Assembly: GCF_005222755.1 (NCBI RefSeq)
Contig: NZ_STGD01000001.1
Location: forward strand, 62,001 to 126,000
Source: Roseomonas sp. HF4
GTDB taxonomy: Bacteria > Pseudomonadota > Alphaproteobacteria > Acetobacterales > Acetobacteraceae
Length of the DNA: 64,000 nucleotides
Reading direction: 5' to 3'
Position numbers and translations under genes: made by a program. Positions 25,044 through 33,619 of this stretch are shown here, piece after piece (position 1 is the stretch's first letter; each line of letters starts with the position of its first letter). The notes beneath the pieces were generated by a model, which saw only the letters and a program-made list of their open reading frames with translations, did not search any database and had not been told where the DNA came from.

Positions 25044-25945
25044 TCCAGCGCCTCCGACCCCGGCACCACGCCCTTGGGCAGGGCGGCGGCGTAGCGCGCG
25101 ACCTCCCCCGGCCGCGCCACCCACAGGCTTTCGCGGTGCGACAGTATGTGGCGCAGCGCATCGCGCAGCGCGCGAAGCCGGAAGGGCTGGCCCACGATGA
25201 AGGGATGCAGCACCACCGAGCAAACCAGCGGGCGCTTGCGCGACTGTTCCAGCATCTCGTCGAACTGGTCGATGATCATCTGCGCGAACTCGCGCCCGGT
25301 GTGCTGGCGGAAGATCTGCGCGGGGCTGTCGTTCAGCTCGATGGAATAGGGCACCGACAGGATCGGGCCCGTTCGCGTGCGCATCCAGAAGGGCTGGTCG
25401 TCCGCCGGCCAGTCCATCACGTAGGAGAAGCCTTCCTCCTTCAGCAGATCGAGCGTCACCGCCGACTGCGCGATGTAGGGGCCGAGCCAGCCGGCCGGCG
25501 CGACCCCGGCATGGCGGATGATGGCGTCGCGGCTTTCCGCGATGAGGCGCCGCTCATCCTCCTCCCACATGCCGTCCTGGCGTTCGGCGTTGGTCCGGCC
25601 GTGGCCGATGAACTCGTCCCCGCGGGCCTTCAGCGCCGGGGCGATCTCGGGACAGGCATCGAGCACTGCACCGTTGACGTTGTGCGCGCAGGGAAGGTCC
25701 AGCTCGTCCAGCAGGTCGAGCATGTTCCACAGGCCCACGCGGTTGCCGTAGTCGCGCCAGGCATAGTTGCGCTGGCCCTGCGGCGAAGCCGCGCCGGTGC
25801 TGTCGGACCCGAGGCCGGCGCGATACGCGAAGGCCTCGATGTTGTTGCACACCACCAGCGCGAGTCGCGCGCCGTTCGGCCATTCATAGGTCGGGCGCTG
25901 CGGGATCGCGCTGTGGGCGTAGCGCCCGTGGCCCGGAAGTCTCAT
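25040..25945 (-). CDS. Second polysaccharide-deacetylase-fold hydrolase, PuuE-related
   Basis: 301 residues from ATG 25945 with CGGAGA upstream. The same NodB fold as the next gene but clearly diverged: LALVVCNNIEAFAYRAG replaces the NYEEGGE signature, and DYGNRVGLWNMLDLLDELDL, RGDEFIGHGRTNAERQ and PAGWLGPYIAQSAVTLDLL follow. Its Asn/Glu-containing strand suggests a different catalytic arrangement. The two genes overlap by 4 nt, implying equimolar products and possibly a heteromeric or two-step hydrolase. No signal peptide. Substrate unknown. Confidence 0.82.
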   Translation of the reverse strand: MRLPGHGRYAHSAIPQRPTYEWPNGARLALVVCNNIEAFAYRAGLGSDSTGAASPQGQRNYAWRDYGNRVGLWNMLDLLDELDLPCAHNVNGAVLDACPEIAPALKARGDEFIGHGRTNAERQDGMWEEDERRLIAESRDAIIRHAGVAPAGWLGPYIAQSAVTLDLLKEEGFSYVMDWPADDQPFWMRTRTGPILSVPYSIELNDSPAQIFRQHTGREFAQMIIDQFDEMLEQSRKRPLVCSVVLHPFIVGQPFRLRALRDALRHILSHRESLWVARPGEVARYAAALPKGVVPGSEALE

Positions 25946-26012
25946 CGCGCGCTTCTCCGTTCGGCAGCGCGCGACGCTACGGCCGGGTCGCGAAGCCCGT
26001 CAACGCGGGGGC

Positions 26013-26987
26013 TCAGCCCTGCGTCGAGATTCCCGCGGCACGCACGACCGGCGCCCAGCGGTCGAATTCCTGGCGCACGAAGGCATCGGTCTCGGCCGGC
26101 GGCATCAGCAGGGGCTCGCTGCCGATCGCGACCAGCCGCCCGGCCACCTGCGGCAGGGCGAGCGACTCCCGCACCGCCGTCGCGAGCCGCTCGATGATCG
26201 GCGCCGGGGTGCCGCGCGGCGCGAAGATCCCCATCCAGGACCGGATCGCGAAATCGGGCACGCCCTGTTCCGTCACGGTCGGCAGATCGCGGCGGATCGA
26301 GACGCGCTCGGCGGTGCAGACCGCCAGGATGCGCACCCGGCCGTCCGAGGCCGGCGGGACCACCGTCGGCAGGTTCATGAAGCCGATCGGCACGGTGCCG
26401 GCCACGAGGTCGTTCAGGGCCGGCCCGCCGCCGCGATAGGGCACATGGGTCAGCTCGAGTCCCGTCCGCAGGCGGAACAGCTCGCCCGCCAGGTGGTTCG
26501 AGGTGCCGACGCCCGAGGAGGCATAGGACACGCCACCCCGCGTCGCGCGCACCTTGGCGATCAGGCCCTGCACGTCGGTCACGCCGAAGCCCGGATGGGC
26601 GGCGAGCACGTTCGGCACGTCGGCCACGATCGAGACGCCGGCCAGCGCGTCGCGCACGTCGTAGCCGAGCTCGCCCGAGACCAGCGGGTGGAACACGTGG
26701 TTCGACGCCGAGGAGACCAGGAAGACCGAGCCGTCCGGCCGGCCGCGCGCGACCATGCCCATGCCGAGCGACCCGCCGCCGCCCGGTCGGTTCTCGACCA
26801 CGAAGGGCTGGCCGAGCCGGGCTTCCAGATGCGGCGCGATGAGGCGCGCGGTGATGTCGTTCGACCCGCCGGCCGCGAAGGGCACCAGCAGCGTGACCGG
26901 GCGGCTCGGCCAGGCCCCCTGGGCGCGCGCGACGGCGGGCATGGCGACGGAGGCGGCGAGAAGGGCGGCGAGCTGGCGGCGGTTCAC
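26013..26987 (-). CDS. Bug-family binding protein heading the PuuE-like operon
   Basis: 324 residues from GTG 26987 (AGGGG 7 nt upstream). Signal peptide VNRRQLAALLAASVAMPAVARA. TctC/Bug landmarks: WPSRPVTLLVPFAAGGSNDI, VVENRPGGGGSLGMG, ARGRPDGSVFLVSSASNH, and THVPYRGGGPALNDLVAG. The gene precedes the two NodB-fold hydrolases by 67 bp on the same strand, so it probably captures the substrate these enzymes process. No TctAB membrane components are present; they would have to come from elsewhere in the genome. Confidence 0.9.
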   Translation of the reverse strand: MNRRQLAALLAASVAMPAVARAQGAWPSRPVTLLVPFAAGGSNDITARLIAPHLEARLGQPFVVENRPGGGGSLGMGMVARGRPDGSVFLVSSASNHVFHPLVSGELGYDVRDALAGVSIVADVPNVLAAHPGFGVTDVQGLIAKVRATRGGVSYASSGVGTSNHLAGELFRLRTGLELTHVPYRGGGPALNDLVAGTVPIGFMNLPTVVPPASDGRVRILAVCTAERVSIRRDLPTVTEQGVPDFAIRSWMGIFAPRGTPAPIIERLATAVRESLALPQVAGRLVAIGSEPLLMPPAETDAFVRQEFDRWAPVVRAAGISTQG

Positions 26988-27048
26988 GGGAGACCCCTGG
27001 GTTCGGACCGCGCGCGCCGTACGCCCTTCGCCGCCCCGGGACAAGGGC

Positions 27049-28566
27049 TCAGCGCACCAGCCGGAGGTTGGCGAGCTGCCCCGCGATTTCCCGGAACGCC
27101 GCGCGCAGCGCCGTTCCGTCCGGACTGTTGAAGTAGTATTCGGGCCGCGTCGCGCAGCTGCGATACAGATCCTGCGTCGCGCTCGCCGAGACGTTGAAGG
27201 TGATGGTGTAGACCACCACGCCGGCCGCCTTGATGCTGGTGCAGAGCCGCGCCATGCGGGCGTTGATCTCGGAGCGCGCATTCGCGTTGGTCGCGCTGGC
27301 CAGGCCAAGCCGGTTCTCCCGCAGCCGGCCATAGGCGGTCATGTCGGCGTCGCCGTTGCTGGAGTAGCCCGACTGGCAGGGCGGGTTGCTGCCGCCGGTG
27401 CGGCAGGCGCCGGGCGCGCCCTCGGGCCAATCGTACCATTCGTTCTGGCCGTCGGTCATCAGCACCAGCACCTTGTCCATGAAGGGCGTGCCGTAGGCGA
27501 GCGGCAGCGTCGGACTGCCCCAGAGCCCGCGCCAGCGCGGCGACAGGCTGGCCCAGCCCATCTGCAGGCCGAGATTGGCCATGGTGCCGCCGCGGTGCGT
27601 CGCGCGCAGCGCCGCGATCTCGGCCAGCACGGTGCTGCGCGGCTGGCTCAGCGGTAGGATCGCACGCCCGCAGCCGAGGTTCGGGCCGCGGGCATTGTTG
27701 CCGAGGCCGTTCTGTGCGGCGTCGCTCGGCGGGTTCTCGGGGTTGGGCTCGGTGATGGCGGCGTTGGTCCATTCATTGTCGCCGAGATGCGGCGTGTAGC
27801 GCCCGACGGTCGAAGGCCAGAGATGCGGCCGGAAGGGCACGATGGTGGGCGGCGTGTCGGTCTCGTCCTCCCGGTTCTGGTGGCGGGCCTGCACGCAGCC
27901 GCGCCAGACAGTCGAGCCGTAGTCGGACGGGTCCAGGCTGCCGGCCGCGAGCCAGCCCGCCCGCCCGCGCCCGACATTGACCGTGGCCGTGTAGGGCACG
28001 ACCGAGACCCAGAGGTTCGGCACCGTCTCGTTCGGCCCGTAGAGGATGTTGATCATCTCGCTGGCGGAGTCGCGCAGCGCCGTCATGGATGCGCCGGCCA
28101 TCGAGCCCGTGACGTCGAGCACGAGCGCCAGTTCCATCCCCCGGTCCTGCCGGCGCGCCGCCTGGTCGGCCTGCGCGACCAGCGTCTCCTGGCCGAACAG
28201 GCGCAGCACCGTCGTCGGGATCGCCGCGCGGACGCGCACCCGCACGACGCGGCTCTGGTCCTCGATCGCGATGGTCAGGGAGGTGACCTCGGCCCCCATG
28301 AAGCCGGTGCGCGACGCCGGCGCGTCGCGGGTGAAATTCGCCCAGAACCAGCGCTGGATCTGGGTATCGCGGTCGGCCTCGTTGATCGCGCGCGCGCCGG
28401 CCAGCGCCGCCGCGTCGGTCGCGGTGACGAGGCGCGAGTGGAGAACGTAGAGCCGCGTCAGGTCGATCGCCGCGCCGGCCATGGCGAGCAGCGGCAGTGC
28501 CGCGAAGCCGGCCAGCATCGCGATGCCGCCGCGCCGGTCGCGGAGCGCCGTCCAGAATCGCGTCAT
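27049..28566 (-). CDS. tadG: TadG-like pilus assembly protein with VWA domain
   Basis: 505 residues from ATG 28566 (overlap ATGA with the preceding gene). An N-terminal TadE/TadG-type segment with a membrane helix (RRGGIAMLAGFAALPLLAMAG) and the DAAALAGARA motif is followed by a von Willebrand factor A domain. That domain has a MIDAS-like LALVLDVTGSMAG and DKVLVLMTDGQNEWYD. It contains several Cys pairs (RGCVQ, GCGRAIL, ACRTGG, PPCQSG) suited to disulfides in the periplasm. TadG is a minor pseudopilin or anchoring component of Flp/Tad pili. Last gene of the locus. Confidence 0.88.
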   Translation of the reverse strand: MTRFWTALRDRRGGIAMLAGFAALPLLAMAGAAIDLTRLYVLHSRLVTATDAAALAGARAINEADRDTQIQRWFWANFTRDAPASRTGFMGAEVTSLTIAIEDQSRVVRVRVRAAIPTTVLRLFGQETLVAQADQAARRQDRGMELALVLDVTGSMAGASMTALRDSASEMINILYGPNETVPNLWVSVVPYTATVNVGRGRAGWLAAGSLDPSDYGSTVWRGCVQARHQNREDETDTPPTIVPFRPHLWPSTVGRYTPHLGDNEWTNAAITEPNPENPPSDAAQNGLGNNARGPNLGCGRAILPLSQPRSTVLAEIAALRATHRGGTMANLGLQMGWASLSPRWRGLWGSPTLPLAYGTPFMDKVLVLMTDGQNEWYDWPEGAPGACRTGGSNPPCQSGYSSNGDADMTAYGRLRENRLGLASATNANARSEINARMARLCTSIKAAGVVVYTITFNVSASATQDLYRSCATRPEYYFNSPDGTALRAAFREIAGQLANLRLVR

Positions 28567-29138
28567 GGCGCACTCACCCGCAGGATGGAGACCATGCGCG
28601 GCCGCTGCAGCGCGAAGCTCTGCAGCCGCGTGAAGGGATCCCCCGGCACGAAGCGGCCGGACAGGATCCAGGGCTCGCGTGCCAGGAAGACCTCGGTCAC
28701 GACCGCCCCCTGCCCGCTCGCGAGTACGAGGTCGCCCGACCGCGCCGGGATGGTGGCGACGCCGCCCTCGGCGCCGAAGGCGCTCGGGTAGCCGGAGGAC
28801 CCAGCGCGGCGCTGCCACAGCACGACCGTCCCCTGCCCCTGGTTGGCGAGGCCCGTCAGGATCACCGCGCCATCATCCTGCGTCACCCGCCAGGGGTCGG
28901 CGATGCGCCCGGCCAGATCGAACAGCGTCGCGAATTCCGCCTCGGGCAGCACCTCGTATTGCGCGACGATGTTCGCGACCTCCCCGGCCGTACGCTCGAT
29001 CCTGAGGGAGATGCGCAGGAAATCCACGACATCGAGCACCGCGAGCCCGAGCATGGCCAGGATGGGCGCGACCAGGGTGAACTCGACCGCGATCGAGCCC
29101 CGGCGCCGGCGCCGGTCAGGAGGCGGGGAACGGCTCAT
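28563..29138 (-). CDS. TadE/TadF-like pseudopilin
   Basis: 191 residues. The start at 29138 lies 23 bp inside the upstream tadE gene. A short basic head (RSPPPDRRRRRGSIAVEF) leads into a hydrophobic helix TLVAPILAMLGLAVLDVVDFL, the TadE/F signature in which G-S-x-x-x-E-F resembles a type IV prepilin cleavage region. The rest is a small periplasmic domain. TadE and TadF are minor pseudopilins processed by the prepilin peptidase. The third position in the gene order makes TadF the likelier name. Confidence 0.8.
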   Translation of the reverse strand: MSRSPPPDRRRRRGSIAVEFTLVAPILAMLGLAVLDVVDFLRISLRIERTAGEVANIVAQYEVLPEAEFATLFDLAGRIADPWRVTQDDGAVILTGLANQGQGTVVLWQRRAGSSGYPSAFGAEGGVATIPARSGDLVLASGQGAVVTEVFLAREPWILSGRFVPGDPFTRLQSFALQRPRMVSILRVSAP

Positions 29139-29592
29139 TGCGCACGATCATGCGGGAGCGGTGCTCGATGACGGTGCGGCCGAGCACCATGGCCGGAAAG
29201 GGCGACAGGAAGGGCTGGTCGTAGGTGAGCTCGTAGAGGACGGTCTCGCCCGCCCCGCCGGCGCCGGCCTGGCCCTGCTCCCGCGCGCCGAGCGCGCTTG
29301 CCCCCGCAAAGGCGGCCACGCTGAGGTTCAGCCGGTCCGGATGCAGCACATAGGGACCGAAATGGAGAACGATGCGGCGCACCGCATCTTCCCGTGAGGT
29401 CGGCGCCGGCGCGGGCAGCCAGTCGGGCGCGGCGGCGCCGGTCGCGCCGAAGCGGCTCGCCTCCCGCGCGCCGATGTCGAGCGTCGCAGCCGTCAGCGCC
29501 TGCCAGGCGCCCTCCAGCACCGTCATCATCAGGGCGAACAGCAGCGGTCCCGTCAGCGCGAACTCGATGATGATGGAGCCGCGCCGCTTCAC
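29116..29592 (-). CDS. tadE: TadE-like pseudopilin
   Basis: 158 residues from ATG 29592, overlapping tadD by 4 nt. The head MKRRGSIIIEFALTGPLLFA has the pseudopilin processing site (RRG before SIIIEF) and a hydrophobic helix. The middle LDIGAREASRFGATGAA motif is typical of TadE, which carries such an (A)REASRFG stretch. A ~90-residue periplasmic domain follows. It is one of three pseudopilin-like genes at the end of the locus. Confidence 0.83.
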   Translation of the reverse strand: MKRRGSIIIEFALTGPLLFALMMTVLEGAWQALTAATLDIGAREASRFGATGAAAPDWLPAPAPTSREDAVRRIVLHFGPYVLHPDRLNLSVAAFAGASALGAREQGQAGAGGAGETVLYELTYDQPFLSPFPAMVLGRTVIEHRSRMIVRNEPFPAS

Positions 29593-30311
29593 GACCCGTC
29601 CAGCGCCGCCCGCCAGGCCAGCGCCGCCTCCCTGCTGCGGTCACCCAATTCGGGCGCCATCATCTCCGCCGCCCGCGGCGCGTCGCCCGCCGCCGCATAG
29701 GCCAGCGCGAGGTTGTGCCGCTGCCGCGGCGTCGCCTGCGGCGCGCGCGCGACGGTCTCGAGCATCTGCACCGCCTCGCTCCCCTGACCCGACAGCGTCA
29801 GCGACAGCGCGAGGTTCGTGCGCGCGCCGACATGCGCGGGCTCGAGCGCGAGGGCCCCGCGGTAGGCGGCCTGCGCCTCGGCGTGGCGGCCCTGCAGGTC
29901 GAGCGCGACGCCGAGCCCGCTCTGCGCGCCGGCCTCCTGCGGCAGGGCGGCGGCGGCCTCGCGGAAGGCGGCCTCCGCACCCGCGATGTCGCCGCCGCGC
30001 AGCCGCGCGCGGCCGAGGCCGAGCCGCGCCTGGCGCGAGGCGCCGTCCGCCGCGACGGCACGCGCGAATGCCTCGGCCGCCGGCTGCCAGCGCCCGGTGG
30101 CGGCAAGCATTTCCGCGTGCCGCAGCTGCGCGGCCGCGTCGCGCGGGTTCTCGGCCGCGATCTGCCCCGCGATGCCGATCGCCGCACCCGTATTGCCCGA
30201 GGCCATGGCGGCTTCCGCCATCCGGAGCCGCTGTTCGTCTCCGCCGCCGCCGGGGGCGCCGCAGGCGGCCAGCAGGCCGGAGACCAGGCCGGGGAGGAGC
30301 ATCTTGCGCAT
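29589..30311 (-). CDS. tadD: TadD-like TPR lipoprotein
   Basis: 240 residues from ATG 30311; AAGGA is 10 nt upstream, and a TTG at 30320 is too close to it. A lipoprotein signal LVSGLLAAC puts the acylated cysteine at 17. At least four tetratricopeptide repeats follow, for example AAIGIAGQIAAENPRDAAAQ, AEAFARAVAADGASRQARLG and AQAAYRGALALEPAHVGART. TadD/RcpB-type TPR lipoproteins help assemble or localise the outer-membrane secretin of the Tad system. It is 19 bp downstream of tadC. Confidence 0.87.
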   Translation of the reverse strand: MRKMLLPGLVSGLLAACGAPGGGGDEQRLRMAEAAMASGNTGAAIGIAGQIAAENPRDAAAQLRHAEMLAATGRWQPAAEAFARAVAADGASRQARLGLGRARLRGGDIAGAEAAFREAAAALPQEAGAQSGLGVALDLQGRHAEAQAAYRGALALEPAHVGARTNLALSLTLSGQGSEAVQMLETVARAPQATPRQRHNLALAYAAAGDAPRAAEMMAPELGDRSREAALAWRAALDGS

Positions 30312-30330
30312 GGGGGCCAATTCCTTCGGC

Positions 30331-31251
30331 TCAGCGACCGGCGGCGAGGTCGAGCACCCGCAGCACCGCGGGGCCGCCGACGATCAGGAAGATGCAGGGC
30401 AGGATGAACGCGATGGTCGGCAGCGTGAGCAGCGCGGGCAGCCGCGCGGCGCGCGCCTCGAAGCGCATCAGCGTCTCGTGCCGCAATTCGGTCGACAGCG
30501 TCCGCAGCGCCTGGCTGAGCGGCGTGCCGTACTGCAGCGTCTGCGCCAGCGTGCCGCCGAGGCGCCGCAAGCTGTCGAGGCCGGTGCGCTCGCCCATGTT
30601 CTGCAGCGCCTGCCGGCGGTCCGACAGGATCCGGAGTTCCGTGCCGACATTGGCGAATTCGGCCGCGAGCGCGCGGTTCGCCTCCTGCATTTCGTACGAG
30701 ACACGCTCGATCGCGGCTTCCAGGGGCAGGCCGGCCTCGGCGCAGATCACCATCAGGTCGAGCGCGTCGGCAAGGCCGCGCTCGACCTGCTTCGCGTTCG
30801 CGTCGCGCATGCGCCGAAGCGCCATGTCGGGCAGCACGAGCCCCGCGACGGCCGCGCCCGCGACCAGGAGGTTGCGCAGCACCGGCTCCGCCCCGGCGGA
30901 CAGCGGCAGCATGCCGAAGGGCAGCCCCACCATCAGGATCACCTTGGCGCCGATGAACACCGCGACCGCGCGCGGGCCGCGGAAGCCGGCGGCCATGACG
31001 GTGCGCTGCAGCTCGGCCAGCGTCTCCCCCTTCACGATGCCGCTGGCGAGCACCGCCTGCCCCACGGCGCGAGCGATGCGCTGCGGCCACGGCGCCGCGT
31101 CCGGCCGCGTGCGCACCGCAAGCCCGCGCAGCGCGGCGATGCGGCCCTGCAGCCGGTCGCCCCGCCGCAGCCGCGGCAGCAGCAGCGCGGCGCAGAACAG
31201 CATCGCGACCGTCAGCCCGAACCCGGCCTGCAGCAGGACCGCGCGGTTCAC
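30331..31251 (-). CDS. tadC: TadC inner-membrane platform protein (T2SSF family)
   Basis: 306 residues. Several hydrophobic segments flank a cytoplasmic helical T2SSF domain. The family shows ADALDLMVICAEAGLPLEAA and GTELRILSDRRQALQNMGER, then SLRRLGGTLAQTLQYGTPLS. The C-terminal helix TIAFILPCIFLIVGGPAVL closes the domain. TadB and TadC form the inner-membrane platform onto which the TadA ATPase acts to extrude the Flp pilus. Its start overlaps the tadB stop by 4 nt. Confidence 0.92.
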   Translation of the reverse strand: MNRAVLLQAGFGLTVAMLFCAALLLPRLRRGDRLQGRIAALRGLAVRTRPDAAPWPQRIARAVGQAVLASGIVKGETLAELQRTVMAAGFRGPRAVAVFIGAKVILMVGLPFGMLPLSAGAEPVLRNLLVAGAAVAGLVLPDMALRRMRDANAKQVERGLADALDLMVICAEAGLPLEAAIERVSYEMQEANRALAAEFANVGTELRILSDRRQALQNMGERTGLDSLRRLGGTLAQTLQYGTPLSQALRTLSTELRHETLMRFEARAARLPALLTLPTIAFILPCIFLIVGGPAVLRVLDLAAGR

Positions 31252-32213
31252 GTCAGGCTCCGGCGGATGATCGCCTTCATCGTGCCGAGCCCGACCCCGA
31301 GCGAGGCCACGGCGGCCAGCAGCACCATGTTCCCGCGCGAGTCGCTGAACAGCAGCAGGATGTAGCGCGGATTGATCAGGAGCAGCGCCGCGGCGGCGAC
31401 GACCGGCACCGCAGACAGCACATAGGCGCTGGCCCGCGCCTGGGAGGCGAGCGCGTGGCCGCGCTGGCGCGTGGCGACGCGCTTGCGCACCACGTCGGCC
31501 AGGTTGTCGAGCGTTTCGGTCAGGTTGCCGCCGGCGCTGTTCTGCAACGTGAGCGAGACGGCGAAGAAACGGTATTCCGGCAGGCCCGAGCGGCGCGCCA
31601 GGCGCTTCAGGCCGTCCTCCATCGGGATGCCGATCGCCAGCTGATCCGACAGCTGGCGGAACTCGCTGCCGGTCGGATCAGGAATCTCGCGGGAGACGGT
31701 GCGCAGCGCCTCCACCACCGGGATACCCGCCCGGACCGCGCGCACCACCATGCCGAGCGCGTCCGGCAGCTGCCGATAGAGCGCGTCCGCGCGCTTGCGG
31801 TGGATCGCGGCGAAGATCCAGCGCGCGAGCGCGATCCAGACCGCGAGCGCCGCCAGCCAGCCGGGCGCGCCCAGCAGCGAGGCGGCATAGGCGCCGGCCA
31901 GCAGCGCCGGCATGGCCGCAGCCAGCACCATCGGCGGCGGCGGCGCCGGATACTGGTCGAGCCGCTCCGCGTCCCACCCGAAGATTGCCGAAAGACGCGC
32001 CTCCAGCGGCTCGGGAATGCGCAGCCACGCCGCCTGTGGGGCCTTCTGCGTCAACCGGCTGCCGAGGCGGACGCGGGCATGCGGCAGGGAATGCGCCGCG
32101 AAGCGTGCCTGGAGGCGACGCCCACGCCCCTTGCTGCCCGTGCTGTGGAGCCCCCAGAGCGCGAGCGCGAGCCCGACCAGCAGCGCGAAGATGAGCGCCG
32201 CGAGGCCGCTCAT
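31248..32213 (-). CDS. tadB: TadB inner-membrane platform protein (T2SSF family)
   Basis: 321 residues from ATG 32213, overlapping tadA by 4 nt. The N-terminal membrane helix (GLAALIFALLVGLALALWGL) is followed by the cytoplasmic T2SSF domain. Its hallmarks are YRQLPDALGMVVRAVRAGIP, then EFRQLSDQLAIGIPMEDGLK and NSAGGNLTETLDNLADVVRK. Two C-terminal hydrophobic helices end the protein. It partners TadC. Confidence 0.93.
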   Translation of the reverse strand: MSGLAALIFALLVGLALALWGLHSTGSKGRGRRLQARFAAHSLPHARVRLGSRLTQKAPQAAWLRIPEPLEARLSAIFGWDAERLDQYPAPPPPMVLAAAMPALLAGAYAASLLGAPGWLAALAVWIALARWIFAAIHRKRADALYRQLPDALGMVVRAVRAGIPVVEALRTVSREIPDPTGSEFRQLSDQLAIGIPMEDGLKRLARRSGLPEYRFFAVSLTLQNSAGGNLTETLDNLADVVRKRVATRQRGHALASQARASAYVLSAVPVVAAAALLLINPRYILLLFSDSRGNMVLLAAVASLGVGLGTMKAIIRRSLT

Positions 32214-33619
32214 TCGCCGGCCTCCTCGAGCGCGGCATACCAGGACCGCTCGAGGCCGTAATAGGCCAGGCGCGGCGCGAAGCCCGGGCGCGCACGGCTG
32301 ACGCGGTAGGTGCCGCGCAGCCGGCCGCCGGGCTCCTCGCCGTCGTATTCCCACTGGAAGATGTCGTTCAGCACCACGACCTCGCCCTCCAGGCCGCAGA
32401 CCTCGGTGATCTGGGTGCAGCGCCGCACGCCGTCGCGCATGCGCTCGATCTGGAGAATGATGTCGACGGCCGAGACGATCTGCTGGCGGATGGCGCGCGC
32501 GGGCAGCGCCGTCTGGCCCATCAGCACCATGTTCTCGATGCGCGTCACGGCGTCGCGCGTGTTGTTCGCGTGGATCGTGGACATCGACCCGTCATGGCCG
32601 GTGTTCATCGCCTGCAGCATGTCGAAGGCCTCGGCGCCGCGGCATTCGCCGAGGATGATGCGGTCGGGGCGCATCCGCAGCGCGTTCTTGACGAGGTCGC
32701 GCTGCGTCACCTCCCCCTTGCCTTCCAGGTTGGGCGGGCGCGTCTCCAACGGAATGACGTGCGGCTGCTGGAGTTGCAGTTCCGCCGCATCCTCGCAGGT
32801 GACGATGCGCTCGGTCGGGTCGATCAGCCGCGACAGCGCGTTCAGCATGGTGGTCTTGCCCGACCCCGTGCCGCCCGAGACGATGACGTTGAGCCGCGCG
32901 CGGGATGCGATCTCGAGGATCCGGGCCATGGCCGGCGCGATCGATCCGTTCTTCACCATCTGCGTGAAGTCGATCTTGCGCTTGGCGAACTTGCGGATGG
33001 ACAGGCAGGGGCCGAGCAGGGACAGCGGCGGGAAGATGATGTTGACGCGCGAGCCGTCCGGCAGGCGCGCATCGACCATGGGGCTCGATTCGTCGATGCG
33101 CCGGCCGACCTGCGCCGCGATGCGCTGCGCGATGCCCGCCAGGTGCGCATTGTCGCGGAAGCGCACGTTGGAGAGCGACAGCCGCCCCCGCTGCTCGAGG
33201 AAGACCCGGAACGGGCCGTTGACCATGATGTCGGTCACGGTCTCGTCCTCGAGCAGCGGCGCGAGCGGACCGAGGCCCAGCATGTCGTCGACGAGTTCCG
33301 CCGCGACCTCGCGCTGCTCCCGCGCCGACAGGCCGATGCGCTGCGCATCCGCGATCTCGGCGATCATGCGCTCGACCTCGGCGAACAGCGCCTCCTGCGG
33401 CAGGGCCGCGACCGAGGCGGGATCGATGCGCGCGAGGCAGAGCGAACGCAGTTCCTGCTTCTGCCGCTGCTGCGGCGTCAGCGCCGAGACAACCGCCGGC
33501 AGCGTCTCGGCCGGGTCCGGCTGCTCGATCACCGCGGGCAGGTTGGCTGACGCCCCCGCCACGGGGTCGCGCCGCACCATGCGGCCGAAGGTCGGTGCTG
33601 GCAGGTCTAGCGGAACCAT
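32210..33619 (-). CDS. tadA: TadA/CpaF secretion ATPase
   Basis: 469 residues. The hexameric VirB11-like ATPase that powers Flp pilus assembly. Visible motifs: VTDIMVNGPFRVFLEQRG in the N-terminal domain, Walker A GGTGSGKTT (249-257), the Asp box VTCEDAAELQL, Walker B region LRMRPDRIILGECRG, and the His box GHDGSMSTIHANNTRDA. All are intact. The start overlaps the end of tadZ by 13 nt. Ends four bases into tadB. Confidence 0.96.
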   Translation of the reverse strand: MVPLDLPAPTFGRMVRRDPVAGASANLPAVIEQPDPAETLPAVVSALTPQQRQKQELRSLCLARIDPASVAALPQEALFAEVERMIAEIADAQRIGLSAREQREVAAELVDDMLGLGPLAPLLEDETVTDIMVNGPFRVFLEQRGRLSLSNVRFRDNAHLAGIAQRIAAQVGRRIDESSPMVDARLPDGSRVNIIFPPLSLLGPCLSIRKFAKRKIDFTQMVKNGSIAPAMARILEIASRARLNVIVSGGTGSGKTTMLNALSRLIDPTERIVTCEDAAELQLQQPHVIPLETRPPNLEGKGEVTQRDLVKNALRMRPDRIILGECRGAEAFDMLQAMNTGHDGSMSTIHANNTRDAVTRIENMVLMGQTALPARAIRQQIVSAVDIILQIERMRDGVRRCTQITEVCGLEGEVVVLNDIFQWEYDGEEPGGRLRGTYRVSRARPGFAPRLAYYGLERSWYAALEEAGE

